This document shows positions 9,401 through 16,619 of a DNA stretch of 64,000 bases, in pieces. Source of the DNA: Polaribacter vadi (GTDB lineage: Bacteria; Bacteroidota; Bacteroidia; Flavobacteriales; Flavobacteriaceae). The position numbers and the translations under genes were made by a program. The stretch covers positions 186,001 through 250,000 of the forward strand of contig NZ_JAHKQL010000034.1 of NCBI RefSeq assembly GCF_018861005.1. The letters are read 5' to 3'. How positions within the stretch are numbered: position 1 is the first letter of the stretch; the number at the start of each line of letters is the position of its first letter. The notes under the pieces are model-generated. The model saw only the letters and a list, made by a program, of their open reading frames with translations, made no database searches and was not told the DNA's origin.

Positions 9401-10803
9401 CCCTCTAATGCCAATATTGGCAGAAATACGATTAGAATAATTAGCTGACCAAAAAAGGCAGCATTCATCATTTTTTTTGAAGCATCACTTGCAACACCAT
9501 CACGTTCTTTGGATGTTAATTTCCTTTTCTTTAATACTTTTGATGCAATGAGAAAAACGGTGCTTTCTACAATAATTACTGCGCCATCTACAATAATACC
9601 GAAATCAATTGCACCTAAACTCATTAGATTTGCCCAAACATTAAATGCATTCATTAATATAAAAGCAAATAATAATGATAATGGAATAGTGGAAGCTACT
9701 ATTAAACCACCTCGCCAGTTTCCTAATAAGAAAATAAGGACAAAAATCACTATCAATGCACCTTCAATAAGGTTTGTTGCAATTGTAGATGTTGTTTCAG
9801 CTATTAGCTTACTTCGGTCTAATAAAGGTTCAATTATCACACCTTCTGGCAAAGATTTTACAATTTGAGCCATTCTAACTTTTACATTTTCTATTACATC
9901 ATTTGAATTAGCTCCTTTAAGCATCATTACCAAACCACCTACAACTTCTCCTTCGCCATCTTGTGTTAATGCACCATAACGAATGGCAGCACCAAATTGT
10001 ACTTTGGCAATGTCGCCAATTGTAATAGGAATACCATTTGAGTTTTTTATTGTTATTTTTTTTATATCGTCTAAAGTTCGAACCAAACCTTCACCACGAA
10101 TAAAATTAGCTTGATGATTTTTTTCAATATATGCACCACCAGTATTTTGGTTATTATTTTCCAGTGCTTCAAATATATCTGTAATAGTTATTCCTATTGC
10201 TCGCAATTCGTTAGGGTCAACAGCAACTTCATATTGCTTTATTTTACCACCAATTGCATTTACCTCTACAACACCTGCAACCATTGCCATTTGACGTTGT
10301 ACAATCCAATCTTGCATCGTACGTAAATCAGTAATCGAATATTTATCTTTATATTCTGGTTTTACTTTTAATGTGTATTGATATATTTCTCCTAAACCAG
10401 ATGAAATAGGACCCATTGAAGGTTCACCAAAACCAGCAGGAATTTGTGCTTTTATATCGTTCAATTTTTCAGCAACTAATTGACGAGGTAAATATGTTCC
10501 CATATCATCATCAAAAACTATAGTAACCACAGATAAACCAAAACGAGAAATTGAACGAATTTCCTGAACATTGGGTAGATTACTCATTGCTATCTCTATT
10601 GGATAGGTTATAATTTGCTCAATATCCTCTGTTCCTAAATTTGGTGCTTGTGTAATAACTTGTACTTGGTTGTTTGTAATATCTGGAACTGCATCTATTG
10701 GTACTTGGGTCATACTCCAAATACCTGCTCCAATAATGGTAAGCGTAAGCAAACCAATTATAAATTTGTTATTGATTGAAAAATCAATGATTTTATTAAT
10801 CAT
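6469..10803 (-). CDS. czcA: CzcA heavy-metal RND pump fused to a TolC-like outer membrane factor
   Basis: The protein is 1444 residues against about 1040 for a normal CzcA. Residues 1-1040 are a complete HME-RND pump: N-terminal VPIDAVPDITNNQVQVITQA and the proton-relay helix near residue 400 with GAIDFGIIVDGAVIIVES, whose Asp/Asp/Glu set is the divalent-cation CzcA pattern. From 1041 the chain reads like an independent exported protein: KKIITVTAMVAFVFFLPITG then NAQ, an apparent signal peptide, followed by a TolC/CzcC-type domain with two repeated helical blocks to residue 1444. It therefore combines pump and channel in one gene, next to its adaptor czcB. Fusions like this occur in Bacteroidota; whether the chain is cleaved at the internal signal is unknown. 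There is no sign of an assembly join error. Confidence 0.9.
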   Translation of the reverse strand: MINKIIDFSINNKFIIGLLTLTIIGAGIWSMTQVPIDAVPDITNNQVQVITQAPNLGTEDIEQIITYPIEIAMSNLPNVQEIRSISRFGLSVVTIVFDDDMGTYLPRQLVAEKLNDIKAQIPAGFGEPSMGPISSGLGEIYQYTLKVKPEYKDKYSITDLRTMQDWIVQRQMAMVAGVVEVNAIGGKIKQYEVAVDPNELRAIGITITDIFEALENNNQNTGGAYIEKNHQANFIRGEGLVRTLDDIKKITIKNSNGIPITIGDIAKVQFGAAIRYGALTQDGEGEVVGGLVMMLKGANSNDVIENVKVRMAQIVKSLPEGVIIEPLLDRSKLIAETTSTIATNLIEGALIVIFVLIFLLGNWRGGLIVASTIPLSLLFAFILMNAFNVWANLMSLGAIDFGIIVDGAVIIVESTVFLIASKVLKKRKLTSKERDGVASDASKKMMNAAFFGQLIILIVFLPILALEGIEGKMFKPMALTFIFAMIGAMVLCLTYVPMMSALILRAPKSEKKSYGDKFVHWVERKYQPLLEKALKKGKLIIGVSVILFGITVFMFTRMGGEFIPQLDEGDIAFHAILKPGSSLTETIETTTKIEKIVKAKFPEVEKIVSRIGVAEIPTDPMPMDIADIFVILKPKSEWTSVNSKNELIEQMKEAVEIIPGVNYEFTQPIEMRFNELLEGVREDIAIKIYGEDINVLSQKAEEISKIIAGTEGIGDMKAEATTGLPQITITYNRNKLAQYGLQINKMNQLVQSAFAGGKAGIIFEGEKRFDLVVRLNSQNRKNISDVQNLYINLPSGNQIPLREIADVSYKAGPMQISRDNTNRRTYVGINVRGRDVKSLVMEIKSKLDAELELPTGYFIRYGGAFENLERASNRLLTVVPIALLLIFVLIYFALKSLPQTLMIYIAIPMATIGGVFALWLRDMPFSISAGVGFIVLFGVAVLNGLVMISGLNELKEEGVTNLKDRIIEGTKRRIRPIMLTAFTDVLGFLPMAISASAGAEVQRPLATVVIGGLLTSTLLTLFVLPILYHWVENKSFNLRANKKIITVTAMVAFVFFLPITGNAQEVYVTLPVISMNEAVNLSKENYPLLKQKQLEINKQKQLKSTVFDFGTTQIFTGGEEINNGNGIYTTLGIGQSNINVFGISAKKRLQEQHIQLAQKAFQLSELDLELEVKKAWANVFQSKRKYNLYKELDSIYTNFEKAVALSYKVEAISRLEYSAAKNQALQIQNKFMQSKSEYDIALQQLNLWLVSDTFYTVTNDFEITNKINVASFNPEKHPLFEIAKLKVTEAEAKYKTAKADNLPKLNLQGGFQNLNGNSGFYTYQAGISIPFLSGTSRAKVKTAKIDKEIADTNIQFKKQEVQSRFIQSKENYQKWKTSWFFYKNKVLPLVKEQKVGALFAYKEGEIDYTAFTQLIKEAIQSELEAQEALINYLESTFQLQYFNQ

Positions 10804-10894
10804 AGAAAATGTATTAATTCAGTTATACTTTTCGACTTAATTCAAAACAATATTAGAATTAGACGAAATAAAAAGAACCTTTTAGGCTCGAAAT

Positions 10895-10910
10895 AGGATA
10901 TAGTTATCCT
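10895..10910. promoter_or_regulatory. Inverted repeat AGGATA-TAGT-TATCCT upstream of czcA
   Basis: A perfect 6-bp inverted repeat with four-base spacer lies between the DUF6660 stop and the czcA start. A related GGAT-containing inverted repeat lies upstream of cusA (20405-20433). It may be an operator or a weak terminator for the preceding gene. Confidence 0.3.
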
Positions 10911-10924
10911 TTAAAAAAACTGAA

Positions 10925-11236
10925 TTATGCCCTTGGTGGCTGTAAAATTGAAGTAGTAAAGTCTTTTTCTGTACCATTTTGGTAGAAAAAATCTTGTGTA
11001 GAAATGTAGGATGTATTAATACTTACATCTACAAATTTGAAATCTATCGCACTAATATGGCAACACTGACAAATACAAAAAGGAGAACATAAGTCTGAAC
11101 CTTGATGTTGATGATCACTGTCGGTTACCTGTGAAACTTCTGTTTGAACCTCATTATCAAGCACAGTATAATCTTCGCAAGGTGCTAAATTAAGGGCTAA
11201 AATATAAATTGATAATATGAAGGCTAAATATTTCAT
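10925..11236 (-). CDS. DUF6660 family small exported protein
   Basis: The 103-residue product starts with a signal-like segment (KYLAFILSIYILALNLAPC) and has a His/Cys-rich centre, DSDHQHQGSDLCSPFCICQC, then CH. This matches the DUF6660 family, which I associate with metal-efflux loci in Flavobacteriia. The cysteines and histidines could bind metal in the periplasm, but no function is established. A TATCTTTG -7 box (11242-11249) ends seven bases or so before the start codon, so this gene probably begins the czc-type transcription unit with an almost leaderless mRNA. Confidence 0.7.
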   Translation of the reverse strand: MKYLAFILSIYILALNLAPCEDYTVLDNEVQTEVSQVTDSDHQHQGSDLCSPFCICQCCHISAIDFKFVDVSINTSYISTQDFFYQNGTEKDFTTSILQPPRA

Positions 11237-11241
11237 TGTAA

Positions 11242-11249
11242 CAAAGATA
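11242..11249 (-). promoter_or_regulatory. -7 box TATCTTTG of the DUF6660-czc operon
   Basis: It matches the Bacteroidota sigma factor consensus TAnnTTTG exactly. The predicted transcription start falls on or next to the ATG at 11236. No good -33 TTTG is visible at standard spacing. Confidence 0.5.
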
Positions 11250-11302
11250 TAAATTAATTAGTGCAATGGTTGTGCAAAAAAGAAATCACACTTTGTAATT
11301 CT

Positions 11303-11332
11303 AAAAAGAAGTACTTTTAAAAAGCACTTCTT
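11303..11332 (-). terminator. Rho-independent terminator of the cus operon
   Basis: On the minus strand GAAGTGCTTTT pairs with AAAAGTACTTC (one G-T wobble; 11308-11330) and is followed by five T. It lies 15-45 bases after the stop of the HMA lipoprotein gene and separates the cus set from the DUF6660-czc set. Confidence 0.7.
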
Positions 11333-11347
11333 CTCTTTGTAGTTTTA

Positions 11348-11752
11348 TTAATTAGATTGATTCATTTCCATAGTATGGTCATATTTACAACAACCAGGTA
11401 AATTATCATAAGCATCTATATCTCCTTTCGCTTTTTCTGTATCATAACCTGAAGCTGCAATTGCTTTATGAATAGCCATTACATTCGTTTTACTTTCATC
11501 AAAAGAAACAGCAATTTTCTTTTTATCTACATCCCAAGCTGCAGTTGCAACACCATCAACATTGTTTGCTGCTTTTTCTATGGTACTTTTACACATACCA
11601 CAGTTTCCTCTTACACCAAAAGAAATTTCTGTTGTTGCCACTTCTTTAGAAACTTCAGTTTTGTTGGTATTTGTTTCTTTTTTTCCTTCGTTTTTACAGC
11701 TTACAAATACTATTGCTGCAATAATTACTGCACTTAAAATTACTTTTTTCAT
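11348..11752 (-). CDS. HMA-domain lipoprotein (periplasmic metallochaperone)
   Basis: The 134-residue protein has a lipoprotein signal (MKKVILSAVIIAAIVFVSC, Cys 19), a Lys/Thr-rich linker and one heavy-metal-associated domain (about 44-110) with the metal loop GNCGMCKSTIEKA and a C-terminal GCCKYDHTMEM patch. It would bind Cu or a similar metal in the periplasm and may hand it to the CusB adaptor encoded 28 bases upstream. It is the last gene before the terminator. HMA assignment is clear; the metal is inferred from neighbours. Confidence 0.85.
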   Translation of the reverse strand: MKKVILSAVIIAAIVFVSCKNEGKKETNTNKTEVSKEVATTEISFGVRGNCGMCKSTIEKAANNVDGVATAAWDVDKKKIAVSFDESKTNVMAIHKAIAASGYDTEKAKGDIDAYDNLPGCCKYDHTMEMNQSN

Positions 11753-11780
11753 TTGTTTAAAATTTAATTATTAATTTGTT

Positions 11781-13550
11781 TTATTGTTCTATTACTTGTT
11801 TTACTTCACCACAGGTTAACATTTTATCACCATAATAAGGATTAATTACTTTTTCTTCTTTACTTAACCAATAAGCACCTTTGTTGCTATTTGCCATAGG
11901 ACAGAATTCTACAAACACTTTTGTGTTGATTCCGAATATTTGAATTGCTTTTATTAAGTTTAAAGACAAATTTTTAAAATGACTTCTTTGTTCTTCAATA
12001 TTTGATGTTGTAGAAATTGATGTAGTAGCTTTTTTTATTTCTTTTACTAAAGACATCCAATCTGTATGAGTTTTATTATCTTTTAGTAATTTCATATCTA
12101 CTTTAGATATGTTTTCTAATAGCTTTTTTGATGCTAAAATTGATTTATTAGTTTCTTCTTTAACCAGAGCATCTTTTAATTTTATATACGCATTAAAAAC
12201 TGTTTTTAATTGATTTTGAAAATCTTCTGACACTTCTATTCTCTCGTTTTTATTGAAGCTGTTTGTTATTGATGAAGTATTCTTTGCCATACCAAGATGA
12301 TTTTCGTGACCTGTCATTACTTTACCACCTTTTTTATTCATCATAGATTTTTTACCTTGTAATTGAGCTGCTGCATCAACCGTAAAAGTTCCATTAGTTA
12401 CTATTTCATCTTCATTTTTTAAACCTTTTAAAACTTCGTAGTTATTGCCAATTCTATTGCCTAATGTAATTTCGCGCATTTCAAAAACAGGAGCATTCTC
12501 ATTCGTTTTTACATAAACAACAGAGCGTTTTCCTGTCCATAAAACTGCTGATGCTGGTATAGAAATAATTGCTCCTTTATCGGAATTGATTCCTTTAATT
12601 TTTCCTTCAACAAACATTCCTGGTTTTAATAGGTTGTTTCTATTATTAAGTACAACTCTTAATTTTACGGTTCTTGTTTTTGTATCTAAAACAGGATCTA
12701 TAAAATCTACTTTTGCATTAATTACTTTATTAGTATTTGTTGTTATAGAAATTTCTTGACCTTTTTTAAACAAACCAATCTGATTTTCATACACATCAAA
12801 ATTTGCCCAAAGAGTGTTAAAGTTTGCTATTTTAAATAAAGGTTGCCCTTGTTTTACAGAAGAACCTTCTTCTACTAATTTTTCTGAAACTGTACCAGTA
12901 ACAGTTGCATACACAGGAAAGTTCTCTTTTACTTTACCTGATGTCTCAATTTGATTAATTTGAGTTTCTGAAAGTTTCCATAATTTTAATTTGTTACGAA
13001 CAGCTTTGTATAATGTTGGTTGTGTTTCTTTTAAAGAGGAAGCAGTAATTAATTCTTGTTGTGCAGCAAATAATTCTGGTGAATAAATAGTTGCTAATAG
13101 TTGCCCTTTATTAACCTTTATACCTGTAGAATTGATGTTTAAACGTTCTATTCTACCAGAGAAATAACTTACTTGTATAGCATTTTCTTCTTCATTTTCT
13201 ACAATTTTTCCTGATAATAGAATTCCATTATTTTCTACTTTATCATTACCAACAATAGACGTTTGAATGTTTGCTAAAGCCATTGCATTTTCTGTCAGTT
13301 TAAATTGGTTTGCCATTAAACCATCTGAACTATTTTCTGCAGGAATTAAATCCATTCCACAAATTGGGCAATCACCAGGTTCTGATTTCATAATTTGCGG
13401 ATGCATAGAACACGTCCACATTTGACTTTTTGTAGAAACTTCATTATGATTGTGAGTTGACTTATCAGAAGAATTTCCGAAGAAAAAATAGCCTAACAAC
13501 AAACCGAAAGCAAGTATTCCCAAATAGATTGCTATATTTTTATTTTTCAT
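11781..13550 (-). CDS. cusB: CusB-type RND adaptor with metal-binding and DUF3347 domains
   Basis: At 589 residues it is longer than typical CusB (about 400). After one N-terminal membrane anchor comes the heavy-metal-binding domain TCSMHPQIMKSEPGDCPICG (about 46-65, with C47, C61 and C64), then the adaptor body (barrel-sandwich, hairpin, beta-barrel; about 95-400). Residues about 435-585 form a DUF3347 domain with a C-terminal FCPMANSNKGAYWL motif. The extra domains suggest direct capture of Cu(I)/Ag(I). Its start overlaps the DUF305 gene by 11 bases, indicating translational coupling, and it lies in the cusA operon. Confidence 0.9.
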   Translation of the reverse strand: MKNKNIAIYLGILAFGLLLGYFFFGNSSDKSTHNHNEVSTKSQMWTCSMHPQIMKSEPGDCPICGMDLIPAENSSDGLMANQFKLTENAMALANIQTSIVGNDKVENNGILLSGKIVENEEENAIQVSYFSGRIERLNINSTGIKVNKGQLLATIYSPELFAAQQELITASSLKETQPTLYKAVRNKLKLWKLSETQINQIETSGKVKENFPVYATVTGTVSEKLVEEGSSVKQGQPLFKIANFNTLWANFDVYENQIGLFKKGQEISITTNTNKVINAKVDFIDPVLDTKTRTVKLRVVLNNRNNLLKPGMFVEGKIKGINSDKGAIISIPASAVLWTGKRSVVYVKTNENAPVFEMREITLGNRIGNNYEVLKGLKNEDEIVTNGTFTVDAAAQLQGKKSMMNKKGGKVMTGHENHLGMAKNTSSITNSFNKNERIEVSEDFQNQLKTVFNAYIKLKDALVKEETNKSILASKKLLENISKVDMKLLKDNKTHTDWMSLVKEIKKATTSISTTSNIEEQRSHFKNLSLNLIKAIQIFGINTKVFVEFCPMANSNKGAYWLSKEEKVINPYYGDKMLTCGEVKQVIEQ

Positions 13551-14031
13551 TTTCTAATCGTTTTATCATCGCTTTCATTTCTTCAATTTCTCTTTTCTGC
13601 GCTTTAATAATATCCTCTGCCAATTTTTTAACTTCTGGGTCTTTAATATCAGCTCTTCCACTTGTAAGGATTGCAATTGAATGATGTGGAATCATTGCTT
13701 TCATCCAAAGAACTTCGCCAACTGTAGATTTCTGCTCACGAACCAAACCTAATGAACCTGCAAAAAGCACAAAACTTCCAATAAGAATTGCAATGTTTTT
13801 TTTCTTGTTCTTATACATATTTCTCATAAAAAACCACATTATAACTGCCATTGTAGAAGTACCTAAACAAACCATATAAAAGCGTGTTAGACTAAAATAT
13901 ACGTGGTCAAATTCGTATGTGTTTAAATACATAGTTATGTACATCGCTATAAAAGATAAACCTAACATTAAAAGGAATTTGGTGTAATTGCTCATATTTT
14001 TATTATTGTTTTTGTGTTCATTTGAATTCAT
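13540..14031 (-). CDS. DUF305 domain membrane protein
   Basis: The 163-residue protein has an N-terminal poly-Asn/Lys segment, about three membrane helices (residues 15-95) and a C-terminal DUF305 motif, MKAMIPHHSIAILTSGRADI followed by an alpha-helical Lys/Glu-rich tail. DUF305 proteins have a ferritin-like four-helix fold and are frequent in copper islands; the MxxHH pair is a likely metal ligand. It overlaps cusB by 11 bases and begins 11 bases after the HMA-MauE gene, so it belongs to the cus operon. Role in copper handling is inferred. Confidence 0.8.
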   Translation of the reverse strand: MNSNEHKNNNKNMSNYTKFLLMLGLSFIAMYITMYLNTYEFDHVYFSLTRFYMVCLGTSTMAVIMWFFMRNMYKNKKKNIAILIGSFVLFAGSLGLVREQKSTVGEVLWMKAMIPHHSIAILTSGRADIKDPEVKKLAEDIIKAQKREIEEMKAMIKRLENEK

Positions 14032-14042
14032 AATTTTCTATT

Positions 14043-14768
14043 TTAAATTGTTAACATTAAAACTGCCATTATAATCATAATTGCGTTTTCTATAAAAGTA
14101 GCTTCTGTCATTGGTAACTTTAAAGCAGTACCAAGACAAGCGCATCTAATTGCTTTTTTGTCTAAAAGTGTTTTTGTAACTCCAATTGTAGTAATACCTA
14201 AAATAACCAGTGTAATTATTAGAGCTATATTTATTTCGAAACGCATTAAAAACATTAGACCTAATGCAGTTTCTATAAAGGGATAAATATTCCCATAAAT
14301 AGGGACTCTTTTTGCCAAAGAATCATACATTCTAAATGAATCTGGAAATCCTTTTAAATCTAACATTTTAAAAAAGCTAAATACAATGTAGAATAAACCC
14401 ATAAAATCGAGCATAAAACTACTCCAATTCCAGTTTTTGTAATTCAATAAAATACCTGCAGTTGTAATATAAAAGATGATTAGAAATAATGGTTTTAATT
14501 GCTCGAATTTTGATTTTTCAAATTCTTCACCAAAATCTACTGCTGGTATTTCTTTCTTTTCTTCATTTTTTTCTGAAAGTGTATATTTTTCTGGCAAAGC
14601 ATCTTTTAGAACTTTGGTTTCTATATGTTTTTCCATTGTAACTTCTGCTTCTCCTTTTTCGAGATTTACAGAAACATTGGTAACATTATTTATATCTCCT
14701 AAATATTTTTCTACGGAAGCTTTGCAACCACCACAAGTCATTCCTGTAATATTATACGTGTGTTTCAT
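14043..14768 (-). CDS. HMA domain fused to MauE/DoxX-like membrane domain
   Basis: The 241-residue protein opens with a heavy-metal-associated domain (YNITGMTCGGCKASVEKYLG, about 3-65). After a charged linker, four to five membrane helices follow (about 90-240), ending with a conserved RCACLGTALKLPMTEATFIE segment typical of the MauE-like family. The Cys pair CAC at a membrane edge may be redox- or metal-active. Placement between the AraC-type regulator and the DUF305 gene points to membrane copper handling. The domains are recognisable; the transport or redox role is not known. Confidence 0.8.
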   Translation of the reverse strand: MKHTYNITGMTCGGCKASVEKYLGDINNVTNVSVNLEKGEAEVTMEKHIETKVLKDALPEKYTLSEKNEEKKEIPAVDFGEEFEKSKFEQLKPLFLIIFYITTAGILLNYKNWNWSSFMLDFMGLFYIVFSFFKMLDLKGFPDSFRMYDSLAKRVPIYGNIYPFIETALGLMFLMRFEINIALIITLVILGITTIGVTKTLLDKKAIRCACLGTALKLPMTEATFIENAIMIIMAVLMLTI

Positions 14769-14842
14769 TATTAAATATTTTAAATTAATCTGTAAAATTA
14801 CATTGAGCTTTTCTAATTTACTTTTCTAATTATGGTTCATAT

Positions 14843-15396
14843 TTATACAATTTTGTCTAAAGACTTTCTATTCCATATCTCCGATTTTTTATAATCTGTC
14901 ATTGTAATACCTGTATTATTTTTAAATTGTTTTGCTAAATGACTGCTATTATTATAGTTTAAACTGTACGCTATTTCTGTAAAGTTTAAGTGATTTAGTT
15001 GGATGTGTTCTTTTACTTTTTCAATTTTGAGACTTATAAAATATTTCTCAAGTGTTATGCCTTCAGATTTACTAAAAGACTTGCTTAAAAAAGAATATGT
15101 TTTACCTAATTCGTTTGCTAATTCAGAAAGTATATAGTCTGTGTCACTTTTATCAATATGTTTAATTAGTGCTATTTTAATTTTTCTATCAAAGCTTTTG
15201 ATGTCTCTTTAATAATTTCGAAACCTTCCTTTTTTAATGCCTTTTCAAGTTTTTCAAAATTATTATTGTCATTTTCTTTTATCACAACTTTACCAAGTTC
15301 TATAGACAAGACCTGAAAACCTACATTATTAAATAACTGTTGAACAACTGTTTTACATCTGTTACAAACCATATTTTTTATATTTAGTGTTTGCAT
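14843..15396 (-). pseudogene. Frameshifted HMA-like/AraC family regulator
   Basis: The first frame (15396 to 15172) encodes 74 residues with a heavy-metal CxxC loop (IKNMVCNRCKTVVQQL) and stops after IEKLK. Restoring one A in the A5 tract at about 15183-15187 opens the other frame, which runs to a stop at 14843 and encodes an AraC helix-turn-helix: FISLKIEKVKEHIQLNHLNF then TEIAYSLNYNNSSHLAKQFK. The joined product, about 184 residues, equals the length of the HMA-AraC regulators I know from flavobacterial copper loci. So the gene carries a one-base deletion in a homopolymer: a real mutation, a sequencing error, or slippage-controlled expression. It lies between the TolC gene and the HMA-MauE gene. 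Confidence 0.75.
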
Positions 15397-15401
15397 CTTT
15401 T

Positions 15402-16619
15402 TTAATTGGTTAGATAATTAATAATTGTGGTTTGTACGAAGTAGGATTTTATAGATTCAATTTGATTCATTTCAAACTTTAATTGTAACTCTTGAATATC
15501 TAAAACATCATTAAAATCTATAGTACCAGTTTCGTAGTTTTTAATTAGAATTTCTTCTGCACTTTTAGCTTGTTTCAGATTTTTAGTTTGTGTTTTATAA
15601 CTAATTCTTGCAGAAATGCGTTCGTTTTTTGCTTTATCTAAAAACGTTTCTAATTTATTTTTTCGTTCTTGCTTCTGTGCTAAAACTTCTTCTTGTTGTA
15701 AGCTATTTTGTTTGGTTTTTGATTTATAACTATTATTAAAAATAGGAATAGAAAGAGATACCATTGGCATCAAAATATCTTTACCATTATCACTAAAACT
15801 AATATTTGGACGTTCTGTAACATTTATATAATCTAAACCAAAACCAATCATTGGAGCGCTTTCTTTCTGATTTAATAATTCTGATTTTTCTATAGATTGA
15901 TACAATCTATCGTACTTTAATAGTTCTGGATGAACTGATAAATTATTAGTTTTGGTATCAAAATTTTCTGCAGGAAAATTCAAATCACTCACAACATTTA
16001 TAATAATTGATTTATCACGATTCAATAACTTATTGAAGGTAGTTTGTTCTGCTAAATACTGTTGATTTAAAATTGCCAATAATTGCTCCATTTCATTTTG
16101 GCGCATTTGCAAACGCAATACATCTACCATAGATGCCTTATTAACTTCAACGGATGTTAATGCTAATGTTTCATAAGTTTGAAGTAGTTTTATATTTTCT
16201 TTTAAAACATTTTGCTTTGCTTTATTTGCATACAAATTATAATATGATTGGGAAACTGAAGTAATTAGTTTTCGTTTGGCTATAACAATGTCTTCATATT
16301 TAACCTCTGCCATAGAAGAAACATAGCTTTCTCTGGAAGTAATTGTACCAAACCAAGGCAACATTTGCTTCACAGAAATTCTAAAACGTTGTGCTCCAGT
16401 TCTTGTTTCTGGTTCACTTACAAAATACCCAACACCAAATTCAGTATTTGGCAATGTATTTACTTCATTCACTTTTTCTGAAGCAATATTATATTGCAAT
16501 TCAAATTTTTGAATTGCTGGGTTATTTTTTAGAGCTTGCTCAATAAGTACATTTAATTCTTGTGCATTTGAAAAACCAAAAGCTAAAAAACTTATGAGTG
16601 TAAAAATTAAATTTTTCAT
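15402..16619 (-). CDS. cusC: TolC family outer membrane factor (CusC-like)
   Basis: From ATG 16619 the product is 405 residues with a clean signal peptide (KNLIFTLISFLAFGFSNAQ). An upstream ATG at 16655 would add 12 charged residues before the signal and is rejected; the chosen ATG overlaps the cusA stop as ATGA, a translational coupling arrangement. Two repeated OEP blocks are visible (about 20-200 and 205-400). It would form the outer-membrane channel for the CusA-CusB pump. Six bases separate it from the AraC-type gene. Confidence 0.85.
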   Translation of the reverse strand: MKNLIFTLISFLAFGFSNAQELNVLIEQALKNNPAIQKFELQYNIASEKVNEVNTLPNTEFGVGYFVSEPETRTGAQRFRISVKQMLPWFGTITSRESYVSSMAEVKYEDIVIAKRKLITSVSQSYYNLYANKAKQNVLKENIKLLQTYETLALTSVEVNKASMVDVLRLQMRQNEMEQLLAILNQQYLAEQTTFNKLLNRDKSIIINVVSDLNFPAENFDTKTNNLSVHPELLKYDRLYQSIEKSELLNQKESAPMIGFGLDYINVTERPNISFSDNGKDILMPMVSLSIPIFNNSYKSKTKQNSLQQEEVLAQKQERKNKLETFLDKAKNERISARISYKTQTKNLKQAKSAEEILIKNYETGTIDFNDVLDIQELQLKFEMNQIESIKSYFVQTTIINYLTN

